Assembly: GCA_001414345.1 (NCBI GenBank)
Contig: LLCB01000726.1
Span: forward strand, 1-10,807
Reading direction: 5' to 3'
DNA from: Hymenoscyphus infarciens
Taxonomy: Eukaryota; Ascomycota; Leotiomycetes; Helotiales; Helotiaceae
DNA: 10,807 nt
The position numbers and the translations under genes are program-made. Shown piece by piece: positions 1 through 9,565 of the stretch. The notes beneath the pieces were generated by a model. It saw only the letters and a list, made by a program, of their open reading frames with translations, was not told the DNA's origin and searched no databases. Within the stretch, counting starts at the first letter, position 1, and every line of letters begins with the position of its first letter.

Positions 1-618
1 CTCTTACTAAAAGTACTTCTTTTTAAAATATTATATTAAGTTATTTTCTATAGCTTTTTATTATCTAGAATTAGATTTATACTTATTTTTATTATAATAA
101 ATATTTCTACTACTTATAACTCTTTTAGACTAATAACGTTAGTATAAAAATATAACTAGTTTTCTTATTAAGTTATTAGTATTATTCTATAAGTAATAGT
201 GCTACTTTTAGTATATACTGCCTACTAGCCTTATATATATAGACCGATCCTCTGCTCGAATAACGGAATAATACTAAAACTTATCTATAATATAGGGTTC
301 GAACTCTAGATAACTCTAGAAATAATAGCCTTCTTATTACTCTTATAGAGCCTTCTTCTCTACTAAACTTATAACTTCTTCTTCTTTTTCTCTACCTCCT
401 TATTATTCCTTTCCTTTCTCTGTTTCTATTCTATACTTATTATATAATTATAGTATATAGCGTAGCTTATTATAGTATTCCTAGTAGCCTCGCTATAGCA
501 AGCCTATTTATAGTCTCTTATCTACTATAGGTATACTATTCTCTTTACATTAGTTTATCTACCTCCTATATCTTATTATAGCTATTATAATACTAATGTT
601 TTTTATTTTATAGTTAAA
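1..618. other. Gene-free RIP-mutated stretch with pyrimidine-rich tract
   Basis: No frame is convincingly open here. The tract around 341-425 is strongly pyrimidine-rich on the plus strand. Read on the minus strand, bases 372-401 would encode a Lys/Glu-rich run (KEVEKKKKKL), which could be the remnant of a charged helix, but the surrounding minus-strand frame has stops at about background rate (9 in about 91 codons), so I do not call it a gene. The tract lies upstream of the frame starting at 619 and could equally be its pyrimidine-rich leader. Confidence 0.5.
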
Positions 619-1803
619 ATGTTAAAATATAAGTAGAAGTTAGTAGCTAGTATAAAGTAGTCTACTTAATATAAAACCTTCTAACTTTATCTACCCTCGT
701 CTAACCTATATTATCTCGAGTACGAAATCTATAAGTGCTCTATTACCTCTAAATCGCCTTTTACTAAAGAATCGCCTAATATAGAGGAGTTAAATTTTAG
801 TATTCTTATTATAAAACTAGTTACTCTAGCATAAAACTAGTATTCTGTCTCTTATAAAGATATCTTAGAGAAGGATTTGCTTTAACTTAGCCTAGAAGAA
901 TTTAGGTTTCTAGTAGACGAAAGCTTATATAAGATTAATAGTATAAAGCTATTACTAATCCTACGTAATTAATAATAGGATCTTAGCTTATTATATCTCT
1001 ATAAAATATTATAATACCTTATATAAGGGGCTTCGACTCGTTTAGAGAGGGCTAAGAATATAAGTAATAAATCAACTAAGGGTAAGAACTCGAAGACCTC
1101 GAAGGACCTAGCTACTTAGACTCGATTCTAGTTACTTCTTAATAAGCTTAGCTTTATAAACCCTAAGTATAATACAACTATTTATAAACTTTTAGTAGTA
1201 AAGGTTAGATATAGATTTAAGAACTAGAGAATACGCCTCTACTAAGACCTTACTTATTATTATTATCTTAATCTACTATCTATATCTATATAACTTATCT
1301 TCTTATAAGCGATATAGATAGAGAAGTAAGAGCCTTTTATTAACTCTAATACTAGTAATAGAGAAAAGAAAAAAGCTTAGTAAAAGATTAAAGCTAATAC
1401 TAAAAACAAGATAGAGCATAAAGTATATTATAATATTAAATTAATTCTCTGCTTAAATACTTATAAAATAGTAAGGTTAGAAATATATAAACTATAACGT
1501 TATCTTAGTATTATATTAGAGAGTAAAGACGTTTAAAGCTTTTTAGATAATAAGTATAAAATTTAATAACTATATAACACTTCTAATATAATTAATAATA
1601 GAAGTAGTAGAAGTAATAAAAGCTATGAAAGTTATAAAAGCTATTAAAGTAATAGAAGTAGTATTATTAAGGAACTTAATAATAATATAACAACGACGCC
1701 TTTAAAACGTTCTAGACTACTAGCTATAAGAGGGAGTAAGCGTTAAAAGATTATAGAGTAAATAGTAGTTCTTAGAACTCTATTTATTCTATACGTCTTA
1801 TAA
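619..1803 (+). pseudogene. RIP-degraded hypothetical gene (A), basic C-terminus
   Basis: Unrecognised protein frame of 394 codons plus a stop. It starts at a surviving ATG (619) and stays in one register to a TAA at 1801-1803. About 30 internal TAA/TAG triplets interrupt it, as expected if they were CAA, CAG or TGG. The frame was chosen because surviving codons favour G or C in third position, clearest at 1081-1110 (GKNSKTSKDL), and because it has fewer stops than the frame I compared (about 26-30 against 35). Visible parts: a helix-like acidic segment near residues 75-100; a Lys/Ser-rich stretch near 140-165; a Lys-rich stretch near 245-270; a Ser-X-X tripeptide repeat at residues 329-349; and a basic patch at 361-375 (PLKRSRLLAIRGSKR) resembling a nuclear localisation signal. 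A DNA-binding or mobile-element protein is possible but unproven; RIP also turns His/Cys to Tyr and Asp/Glu to Asn/Lys, hiding motifs. Confidence 0.45.
1603..1665 (+). repeat. 9-base tandem repeat, seven copies
   Basis: Seven consecutive 9-base units, each beginning AG(T/C) and mostly ending in GAA, AAA, TAA or AGA. In the register of pseudogene A they read as tripeptides SSR, SNK, SYE, SYK, SY-stop, SNR, SSI. The unit is a multiple of three, so copy-number change would not have broken the original protein. RIP explains some differences between units, for example the TAA in the fifth. Confidence 0.75.
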
Positions 1804-1970
1804 TTCTTTATTATTTAATACTTTATTTTCTTATCTAGATAATTATACCTATATCTCCCTTTATTAGCTTAGTATTTTTATCTTATTTTATTCTCTAGCA
1901 CTATCTTAAAGAATTATAAATATTTCTAGACAGCGACTTTATAACAGCGGAGTTTTCCCTTCTCTTAGGT

Positions 1971-2047
1971 CTTTAAAGTAGTAATTTTATATTTTAAGAA
2001 TATATTATATATATAAAAAAATTCTAACCTTATATACTACTTTAAAG
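1971..2047. repeat. Inverted repeat, 13-base perfect arms
   Basis: CTTTAAAGTAGTA at 1971-1983 is exactly the reverse complement of TACTACTTTAAAG at 2035-2047. The 51-base loop is almost all A/T with a TATATATA core. Outward similarity is weaker: the flanks on either side share a TCTTAG/CTTAGA pattern for about 8 more bases. It could be a hairpin, the ends of a tiny element, or a terminator-like structure downstream of pseudogene A. Confidence 0.6.
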
Positions 2048-2105
2048 ATACTTAGAAGTACTATAAACACTATATACTATAGAGGAAAAGGGCTTAGGTT
2101 TTATA

Positions 2106-2139
2106 GGAATATATTTTATCTTAAAGAATAAAATATTCC
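2106..2139. repeat. Hairpin-forming inverted repeat
   Basis: GGAATATATTTTAT (2106-2119) pairs with ATAAAATATTCC (2128-2139), allowing a two-base bulge, across a short loop. The arms are almost wholly A/T with a GG/CC closing pair. It lies 59 bases beyond the inverted repeat at 1971-2047. Chance formation is easy in sequence this AT-rich, so function is unclear. Confidence 0.45.
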
Positions 2140-2617
2140 TTATTTAACTAGAAACCCTCCCTCCTAAATCTAATCTATCTTCTAGCATATATATATTACT
2201 CTATTATTTAGAAAAAAGCTTAATTAGTCTAACCTATTACTAGTTAAGCTTACTTCTTCTCCTAATTATATCTAGCTAGTTTAAAATTTAAACTTAAACT
2301 CTAAGCTATTACTTCTATCTTTTAGTAGTATCAATTCTAGACTATTACTACTTAAAGAAGGATAATACTTATAAGCTAGGCTAATTTTCTATTAGATTAC
2401 ACTATCTAAGTATATAAAGAACTTCTCTAGTATACTAGTATATCTCTTTAATATTTCTATTTTAATATAATAATTAACTTAGTATTTAATATATAGACCT
2501 ATATCTAAGAGAAACCTTAGTAGACGCGCGTCGCAGGTCTTTACCTATCTATAAAACACCTAATCTTTAAATATCCTAATTTTATAATTACTAGGATTTA
2601 TTAAATACTTAGGCTTA

Positions 2618-2905
2618 GTAATTAGATATAAGTAATAGTAAGAACCTTTTATAAACACTGTAATATCGTTAGTAGGTTAAGTAGGAGAGGTAACTATTAT
2701 TAGTAAGTAAATAAGCAGAAGTTTAGTAAGAGGCTATATAAATACTAAACCTAGGCCGGTCTCTAAGCTTATAAGTCTTATATAATAGACGATGAATTAG
2801 GATTATAGCTAAAGCTAAAAGACATATTAAAGAGATAATAGTATAATAGTAGAGTATTAAGTTTATAAGTAGGAGTTCGAGAAGTAGTAAAAGTATTAGA
2901 ATTTC
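2618..2905 (-). pseudogene. Minus-strand open fragment, unrecognised
   Basis: Read on the minus strand, this 96-codon stretch has only two stops (both TAA), including a stop-free run of 60 codons at 2726-2905, where background in this window is close to one stop in eleven. It contains a short basic segment (YKTYKLRDRPRFSIY) preceded by a Leu-rich hydrophobic run. It is in the same register as the larger minus-strand candidate at 4322-6232, so both may belong to one degraded long gene read leftward, but the 2906-4321 interval between them has stops at or above background. No family recognised. The alternative is chance: plus-strand frames over the same bases also give protein-like pieces. Confidence 0.25.
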
Positions 2906-4321
2906 CTAAACCCTACCCTACTATTACTATAATAGTATATATAAAAGAGCTTAGATAAATCTAGCCTTACTATTTAATAATATAATAAAGTTATATCTAT
3001 TTTAATTACTATATTATAGTTTTATTCTAAATAGAGGGGATAAATTTCTAGTTCTACTAGAGGCTATAGGAATTCGTAACTATATTCTTAAAGTACTTAT
3101 ACTTCTATAATTATTTTAACTTCTTTAGAATAATAAACATATTAAAATCTTAATTATTTAAGCCTTTTAGAATAATATAATCGATTTCTTAAGTCTTAGA
3201 TAAATAATAGAAGGAGTAGTAGAGAGTTAGTTAACTATTCGCTAGTTACGAATTCCTATATCCCTTAGTAGTCCTCTCTTAAGCCTCTCCTACGCCTTTC
3301 TAGATATTAGAGCCTTAACTTAGAACTCTTACTACTCTAATACTAAATTTCTACCTAGTATATTAAGCTAGAACATCTTATCTTATAATATAATATATAA
3401 TATCATAACCTTTATGTCTTTTTCTAATTATCTTAAAATTATTAACTAACTCTAATACTAAACTATTAAATAGGTTATATATAATACTCTAGTTAGAATT
3501 CTATAAGCTAGTCTTTATTACTCTCTTAGCCTCTATATTTCTCTTTCTTTTAGGGTTTCTTCTTAAGACCTTAAATATATACTCTACTTCTCTTCTTTAC
3601 TATCTAGTATTTATTATATTATTAGATTTAGTTGTTTTCTAGTTTCTAGCTTAGTAGTAATAAGGGGACTTTAATATTAGGCATAGCTAGTAACAACTAA
3701 AAGATATACTTATTAGAACTACATACTCTATTTATACTATAACTTAATTAAGATTCTCTATAACTTCGATACTACTAAGAACTTTCTATAAGTTATAAAG
3801 TATGATTTATAAGAAAACTCTAGTAAAGAACGAAAGTAGATTCTCTAATTAATTAGAATTAGAATAATATTTAACTATTAGATTCTAGAGAGGAGTTAGA
3901 GAGGTCTAAGAAATCGAGCTCTTAGGTATTATAAGATATATAAAGAGGAAATATATAAGGGTATTATAAAGACTATTCTAAAAGTAAGGCCTCTCTCTTT
4001 TTAATAGAAAGACTACTAAAGTCTATATATATCTTTTTACGTTATAGTTATTTATATAGTACTATATTCCTATTTTAAGAATCTTTAAGCTACTCTTCTA
4101 TAAAGAGGTACTATATTACTATTTTCCTATTTAGATAAGCGAACCCTTGTACTTTTATTATCTAGTTTTTTAAATAAATATAATTATTAATCTTAGACTA
4201 GTAGAGGTATATAAAGTCTAGTTAAAGTAGTAGTAAGGCTAATTATCTAACTTAGAGTATATTATAAAGGCTTTTAATTTTCTCTTTATAATACTTTTAT
4301 CTCTTCTTAATAATATTATAC
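2906..4321. other. RIP-mutated stretch, no reliable gene
   Basis: Coherent pieces occur in more than one frame, for instance on the minus strand around 3002-3060 (SSRTRNLSPLFRMKL after reading ATA as Met) and around 3962-4140, but stop density is about 12 percent in that register and no plus-strand frame is better. This is probably degraded coding DNA, possibly part of the same element as its flanks, but strand and product cannot be settled from the sequence alone. Confidence 0.4.
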
Positions 4322-4800
4322 TAATATATAAATATAATAATAAATTACTAGATCTATTAAAGTAGACGATATTATAATACCTATATTATCTCTAACTAAG
4401 AGAACCTATTAACTTTAAGTAATTCTATATATTGTTTATAAAGAGTACGATACTAGTCTAGTAAACCTCGACTATATTAATTCCCTAATTTAATCTCTAG
4501 TCTTATATACTAGTATTAAATAGAGGTATATAGTATAAAATATATTTACATAGTTTATAGAGAGCGTTTTAAGCGCTATTAGGATATTTTCTTTAGCATT
4601 CTCGATAGTAGGAGGGTATAAGTATTAAGATATTATAGAGTAATATTAAAGCTATATACTCTTAGTATACGAGGAGTAAGTTAATAGGAAGAAGAGAATA
4701 GTTTAGATTATTATTAAATAGATACTTCTAATTATTAATACGTATTTCTATAAGCTAACTAATAAAAAGGGCCTCTAATTACTCGAATTTAAAGGTAATT

Positions 4801-4828
4801 AGAGATCTATTTATAGAGATCTATTTAT
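4801..4828. repeat. Perfect 14-base tandem duplication
   Basis: The 14-mer AGAGATCTATTTAT occurs twice head to tail (4801-4814, 4815-4828) with no mismatch. In DNA otherwise scrambled by mutation, perfect identity suggests the duplication is younger than most of the damage, or that it contains no mutable CpA/TpG. Confidence 0.7.
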
Positions 4829-6008
4829 ATAAAGAAGAAAAAGATAAGATAAGAAATATGCTTTACTATTCTTATAATACTAGTTAATATAATACTTTAG
4901 CTTAGAGTATTATATATAGAGACATATCTACTTCTCCTCCTTTACTTCGACTTACAATAGCTTATTTACCCTCTCTAATATCTCTATTAGTGTTCTAGAC
5001 GTCTTTTATTTCCTAATTATATTTCTTATAGTTAGCGAGAGTAGGTTCTAACTAAAAGAAGCTTCTTATAAAACTTAAAAAAGTATAAATAGCTCTCTAA
5101 TATTAATAATATAATAATTAATAGGTAAGTCGTTACTATTAGAGTACTCTAGATGCTTAAGTTTTTTAAGAAAGTTGTTTAAATTTCTAATAGAATACTA
5201 CTTAATAGAGAGGGTTCTATAGTTCGAGTATAAGGTAGGAGGTTTAAGAGTATATTAGGGAATAAAAAGAGAGATCTAGAGTAATATATTAGCTAAGAGT
5301 AACTAAAAAGGAGAGATCCTTACTTTTAGCTTAAGTATACGATTAGTCTTCTTAGCCTACTAAGCTATTATAATAAGAGTAATAGTATAGAGAGGATCTA
5401 GACTATCCTTAAATTTCTAAGCTACTTATATTATAAAGTTCTTATTCTACTAATTATAAAATACCTAGTATAAAGATATTGTCTAGGTTTTATTAATAAA
5501 TACCTATATATATATTTAAGAAGCTTAAGAGTTATAAGATACTAAAGGGAGGGAAAGGCCGACGGTTATATAGTAAAACTTAAATAGAAGATAAGAACTA
5601 TAATTAATATTAGATTGAATTAAAACTAGGAGGTAGGAAACTAACTATAGAGAACTCTAACTAGTAATTACTATAGATATAGCCTTAAAGAGAGTTTATA
5701 TTACTTAGTCTCTAGATCTATTCTTAACTTATATATAAAGTAGGTTATAAGTTAATTAGATATACTTCTATTTTATACTACTCTAAAGAGAGATTTACTA
5801 TATAATTTTATCTAGGAATACCTTATAGGTTAGAGAGAGGGTAATTAGCTAGAGATAGTATTTAAGAAGTAGTAAGTAGTTATTACTATCTTTCTACTTA
5901 AGAGAGTAGGTATATAGGTTTTAATATATAGAGAGTATTAAAAGGAGTAATTTATATACTTTATCTCTAGTAGTATTATTCTCTTAAGATAATTCGTCTT
6001 TAGAAGGC

Positions 6009-6080
6009 GTTAGGTCTTTAAGAGACTTTAGGTTATTAAGAGATATTAGGTCTTTAAGAGACGTTAGGTTATTAGGTATA
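6009..6080. repeat. 18-base tandem repeat, four copies (36-base alternation)
   Basis: Four 18-base units start at 6009, 6027, 6045 and 6063. Units 1 and 3 carry GGTCTTTAAGAGAC; units 2 and 4 carry GGTTATTA, so the higher-order period is 36 bases. A diverged fifth unit may precede them at about 5992-6008. On the minus strand the units read as hexapeptides alternating SLKDL(T/I) and SLNNLK; 18 is a multiple of three, which suits an originally coding repeat. The plus-strand TTAGGT core is not a telomere repeat because spacing is 18 bases. Confidence 0.75.
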
Positions 6081-6480
6081 TTATAATATAAAGAGTACTT
6101 ATAAGTTAATAGTAGGTTATATAGATTTATTACTATAAAGGTTAAAAGAAGGGTGCTAAATAGAAGGTTAAAGAATTATAAGAATAAAGAAGAACGCGGT
6201 TTAGTAAGGAAGAGTGTTTAAAGGCGCTTTATATAGTAATTATATTAGTAAAGTTACTCTTAAGTCTAACTTCCTAAGTACTAACTTTATTAACTATAGT
6301 GCTAATTTTAAGCTAGTCTAACTCTACATACTCTTTAAATATTAGATATTCTTAAATATCCTCTAATATCTTCTAATACCTCTTCTTTAAATCGAAATCT
6401 AAAAGTTAGTATATATACGTCTCTACCTTCTCTATTCTTAATAATTGCTAAGCTAATAAATAGCTCTTATAAATTAGTAG

Positions 6481-6903
6481 CTATTAAAATACTACTACTA
6501 CTCTATACTATACTCCTTTTATATTATTACTCTTATTAATATATACTATTACTACTACAGCTCTAAGTCTACTAAGTATAGAATTAAGACTTATCGCCCT
6601 TTTATAACTCCAGGTGTTCGTAGTATAGAAGAGTAGAGGGTTTAGTAGGTAAGGAGTAATAGAAATCCTATTATCTATTCTACTAGTATTTTCAAAAACA
6701 ATACTACTTTAAGAGGTCGTCTTAAAATATATTAAATATTTTTTATCTTAAGTATACTAGCCTAATTAGCCTACAAGTTTTAGAGAATAACTATTTCTTC
6801 TCTTAGTTTATATATATAGCTTAGAGAGGGTAATTTTATTACTATAAATATTATAGATAAAGATAATATTAGCTACTTACTATTAATAATATTAGTAGAA
6901 TAG
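6481..6903 (+). pseudogene. Plus-strand degraded coding fragment, unrecognised
   Basis: This 141-codon stretch has about seven to eight TAA/TAG stops and is open from 6481 to 6635. It covers an island with more surviving CpA/TpG than its surroundings (6590-6770), where the reading is RPFITPGVRS then an acidic EE pair, and later STSIFKNNTTLRGRLK. The same register continues to about 7430 with protein-like content (for example ETRVKRSNKTKELYV at 7090), but there the stop rate rises to about 11 percent, so the fragment end is arbitrary. It runs in the same direction as pseudogene D and could be an upstream gene or exon of the same element. No domain recognised. Confidence 0.3.
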
Positions 6904-7591
6904 CTAATATATAAACTAGATAGTCTCTAAGTTTAAACTTAAGTAATATATATTCTCTCTTTCTATCTCTCTAACATTACTAATTAAATTATAGTAGGAA
7001 TTTTTATACTATAGTTATTATAATTCTACTATAATTTATAGTTTAATAATCTTAAAGAGATATATACTTAAATTATATAAGTTTATAAAGAAACACGAGT
7101 TAAAAGGTCTAATAAGACTAAAGAGTTATACGTTTAAATTATAGTATAAGGGTTTATAAATAGTATTTATAAAGCTATATTTTTAATAGCTTACTTCTAG
7201 TCTAAATTTTCCTTCGCTATCTAGAAGCTAGCTTTTATTACCTTAATTTAGCTAGAGTATTTAGTATTATATTAAGCTACTATATATTTTAGGCTAATAG
7301 CTTCTTAACTATAGAAAGTAGTAGTATGCTTACTTTAGTAGGTTCTAATACCTATTATATAAAAATAAGTAATAGATAAAAAATACTATACTACTATCTT
7401 TTTTATCTAAAAGCTTTAATATATTTAAAGACTCGATGTTTAGTTTATATTCTCTACTTATTTAAAAGCATAGCAGTTACTATACTCTTAAATACCTACT
7501 CTTTTATACTTTTTTATATTCTAGAACTCTAGTTCTTTAATTAAAAAAATAGAAGAAGAAAACAGATTAGTTATTTTAAACTTTTTTATTT
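6904..7591. other. RIP-mutated stretch, no reliable gene
   Basis: Possible continuation of the plus-strand fragment to about 7430, but stops are too frequent to support it. From about 7500 to 7591 the sequence is nearly pure A/T with a purine-rich tract near 7545-7563, consistent with an intergenic region upstream of pseudogene D. Confidence 0.4.
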
Positions 7592-7600
7592 TATATAAAG
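7592..7600 (+). promoter_or_regulatory. TATA-like element upstream of pseudogene D
   Basis: TATATAAAG lies about 240 bases before the proposed start of pseudogene D and just upstream of a pyrimidine-rich tract. The TATA-then-CT-rich order is common in fungal promoters. A TATA match is weak evidence in AT-rich DNA; the order of elements is the only support. Confidence 0.25.
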
Positions 7601-7617
7601 TATTATAAGTTAGGTTA

Positions 7618-7688
7618 TTCCTATCTCTACCCTACTCTCTCTAAACCTTATCTTCTCTTACTCTTTACTTACCCTTTACTTACCTTTA
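7618..7688 (+). promoter_or_regulatory. Pyrimidine-rich leader tract
   Basis: The plus strand is mainly C and T for about 70 bases, then again at about 7793-7850. CT-rich tracts near transcription starts are typical of filamentous fungal promoters and 5' leaders. Such tracts lack CpA/TpG and so resist RIP, which may be why the region keeps more C than its neighbours. It includes a perfect 11-base tandem duplication. Confidence 0.35.
7663..7684. repeat. Perfect 11-base tandem duplication
   Basis: CTTTACTTACC occurs twice without gap (7663-7673, 7674-7684), followed by a partial third copy. It sits inside the pyrimidine-rich tract. Confidence 0.65.
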
Positions 7689-7839
7689 ACACACCTATAG
7701 TAGAAAACATCTAGAAAGCTAATACTATACTCTTTTAGAAAAGTCGTCTCTTTATTTAGCGTATTACTCTCTTATACCTAGGTAGGTAGTTATTACCTTT
7801 CCCCTTACCCTTAGCCCTTATCTCTTACTTATCCTTAAT

Positions 7840-9565
7840 ATACCTTTTTTATAAAACTATACTATAATAATTCGTAATCTACTTTATTTATAACCTCTAA
7901 ACTCTTATATCTTACTTATTATTAACACGCCCTCTAATAGAACTAATTTAAAGATATATAATTATAAGATATTACTAACTATATCTAATTTCTTTAAATT
8001 CTATAATAATACTACTAAAATAGATAAAGAGTATAGAATAATAACGCTTTTCAATCTTTACTATATATATAAAAGAGGGCTAAAAGTTAGACTAGAGATA
8101 GAAGATCTTTATAAAGCACTTATAGAGATAGTAAAAGAAGCTAACTAGCTACCTCTCTATAATTTACCTTCTAAACTAAACCTTTATACTATTTCTAGTA
8201 GCTACTATAATCTCTATTATATATACGTGTTTTGTTTTATAGATAGTATAGCTCTAATTCTAATCCCTTTAGAAGTATAACTCTAAGTAACTAAGATAGT
8301 TAACACTATAACTACTTAAAATAAGTATAGAAGACGTTTACTTCTTTAGAGTATTAACTGTCTATAATACCTATCTTCTAGCTTTATTAAATAATATAAA
8401 AATTTTAAAAGGGCTTTAGCTTACCTAAGAGAAATATAAGAACTAAGCTATTATAACCTAAATTAATCTAGTCTATATCTATATACTTATATAAACCTAG
8501 CTCTATTATATAATAAGGTTAATAGTATAGCTTAAAATAATATCTTAGATAAAAGCTAGTTAGATAAAGAAAGAGTAATAGAAGCTATAGTATTACTAGA
8601 TAAAAGTAATAAAACAGAACTAATAGAACTAATAGAAGATATAAAGAAAGAGCTAATATTTAAATACTTAAAGGGAATAGAACTGTTTAGACTATTAGAT
8701 TCTTAAGCCTCTTCTTAAACCTTATCTAAAGCTTCTTTATAGTTATCTATACTATTAATATAATATTTAATATATATTAAGTCTTAGGTATAAGTAATAC
8801 ACGAACAGCCTACTACTAAAGAGCTAACCGTTACTTTTATAATAGTACTAATAGAAGGTGCTATTAGTGAATTTATAGTCTTATATCTTACTAGGAAAAA
8901 CGTTATAAAACTAGATGTCTCTCTAACTAGGGAGACGTATAGAATTTAGCTTTTAAACGCCTAGATTAAAAGTATAGTTAAAAATAATATATATATTAAG
9001 AAGAGAAAGCTATAAGAAAGAGAAGGTTAAATAAGACAATTATAGAGTATAATAGACAGCAAAGTAAAAAAGCGGTAAGGCGATAGCTTTTAGAATAGTA
9101 GAGTACTTATTCTTAATAATTAAGTATAGTTTAGCAGCGAACTATTAGAGGGATTTCTCGATAATATAGTAAACCACCTTAATTAGTTTAATAAGTATAA
9201 AAGGTAAGTTTATCTCTTTTTCTCTTCCTCTATTCTAAGTATATTCTAATAAATCTAGTTAGTAGAGGATTTTTTATACTAGTAAGAAACTATTATTATA
9301 CTATATTAAAGTAATAAAACGATACTATAAATAGATTATATTATTAGAAGATAAAAATAAAGTATTTAACTTTTTTAAGATAAAGTATATAGAAGTTTTT
9401 AACTAAGAGAATCTAAATAATAGAGTTCTATTCCTTATTAAGTTTTTATACTTTTTACTTATCTTTAGTACTACTTTAACATATAACTACCTTACTAGTA
9501 AGAAATACAACAATAGTAGAGATAAAGATAATAGTAGAGACGAAGAAGATAAGCTAACTATTTAA
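7840..9565 (+). pseudogene. RIP-degraded two-exon hypothetical gene (D)
   Basis: Best-supported gene of the window, unrecognised product of about 556 residues. Exon 1 (about 7840-9203) keeps one register for 454 codons with about 29 stops (6.4 percent), including long stop-free runs at 7855-8145, 8575-8703 and 8797-8943. Exon 2 (9259-9565) has 4 stops in 102 codons, two at its first codons, before the terminal TAA. A 55-base intron links them in frame. The start is uncertain: ATA at 7840, 7864 or 7867 could be a former ATG. Visible parts: mixed helical N-terminal third (LEIEDLYKALIEIVKEAN near residues 87-104); charged helix near 241-287; TKELTVTF then LTRKNV and SLTRETYR near 325-370; Lys/Arg-rich stretch near 378-412; charged tail NSRDKDNSRDEEDKLTI at the end. 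No catalytic motif, signal peptide or clear membrane segment. RIP replaces His/Cys by Tyr and some Asp/Glu/Gly by Asn/Lys/Ser, so motifs may be masked. It could be a mobile-element protein or a duplicated host gene. Confidence 0.6.
9204..9258 (+). other. Fungal-type spliceosomal intron in pseudogene D
   Basis: The donor is a consensus GTAAGT at 9204-9209. A pyrimidine-rich stretch follows, then a CTAAT branch-like motif at 9246-9250 and TAG at 9256-9258. Length 55 is typical of filamentous ascomycete introns. Removal joins exon 1 (codon phase ending with two bases) to the open exon 2 frame; the nearby alternative acceptors at 9262 and 9265 would not restore that frame. TAG may be a mutated CAG acceptor. 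Confidence 0.6.

Larger units (their letters stand above)
1804..2617. other. AT-rich stretch without assignable gene
   Basis: No coding frame can be supported. The register of pseudogene A continues with many hydrophobic codons up to about 1910, but that is what AT-rich sequence gives by chance. A plus-strand frame from about 2161 to 2960 looks protein-like in places, yet it carries about 34 stops in 267 codons, more than its neighbours, so I do not call it. Two inverted repeats at 1971-2047 and 2106-2139 are listed separately. A short surviving CpG-rich patch lies at 2525-2537. Confidence 0.5.
4322..6232 (-). pseudogene. Possible long minus-strand degraded frame
   Basis: Low-confidence candidate of about 637 codons. 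The register holds with moderate stop density (22 stops in the 300 codons of 4501-5400; near 10 percent in 5400-6080), all TAA/TAG. The best parts are a stop-free run at 4501-4620, which includes PPTIENAKENILIALKTLS, and the charged segment around 4920-4990 (VEVKEEK and a Leu/Glu-rich helix before it). Near the N-terminal side it crosses the 18-base tandem repeat, giving hexapeptides such as SLKDLT and SLNNLK. The right limit is set where stops become dense (6242-6300 has about nine in 20 codons); an ATA at 6230-6232 could be a former ATG. I recognise no family and see no clear transposase, reverse transcriptase or helicase motif. It may be several genes or chance. Confidence 0.25.

Noticed and set aside
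296..306. GGTTCGAACTC, a match to the tRNA T-arm / B-box
   Set aside because: The flanking bases do not form a T-stem of the needed length, and no A-box, acceptor stem or cloverleaf is visible upstream, so a tRNA or tRNA-derived SINE cannot be supported.
372..401. Lys/Glu-rich minus-strand run as a coiled-coil or transposase tail
   Set aside because: The run comes from a pyrimidine-rich tract and its frame has background stop density, so it is only noted in the region description.
2161..2960. Plus-strand protein-like frame including a GACGAT (Asp-Asp) codon pair at 2788-2793
   Set aside because: About 34 stops in 267 codons exceeds background, and the Asp-Asp pair lacks other reverse transcriptase motifs around it; a minus-strand frame is more open over part of the same bases.
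4361..4372. AGACGAT read as a possible reverse transcriptase active-site remnant
   Set aside because: In no frame is it flanked by hydrophobic beta-hairpin residues or by other polymerase motifs.
6009..6080. TTAGG-type cores resembling fungal telomere repeats
   Set aside because: The unit length is 18 bases with long non-telomeric spacers; true telomere arrays would have 6-base periodicity.
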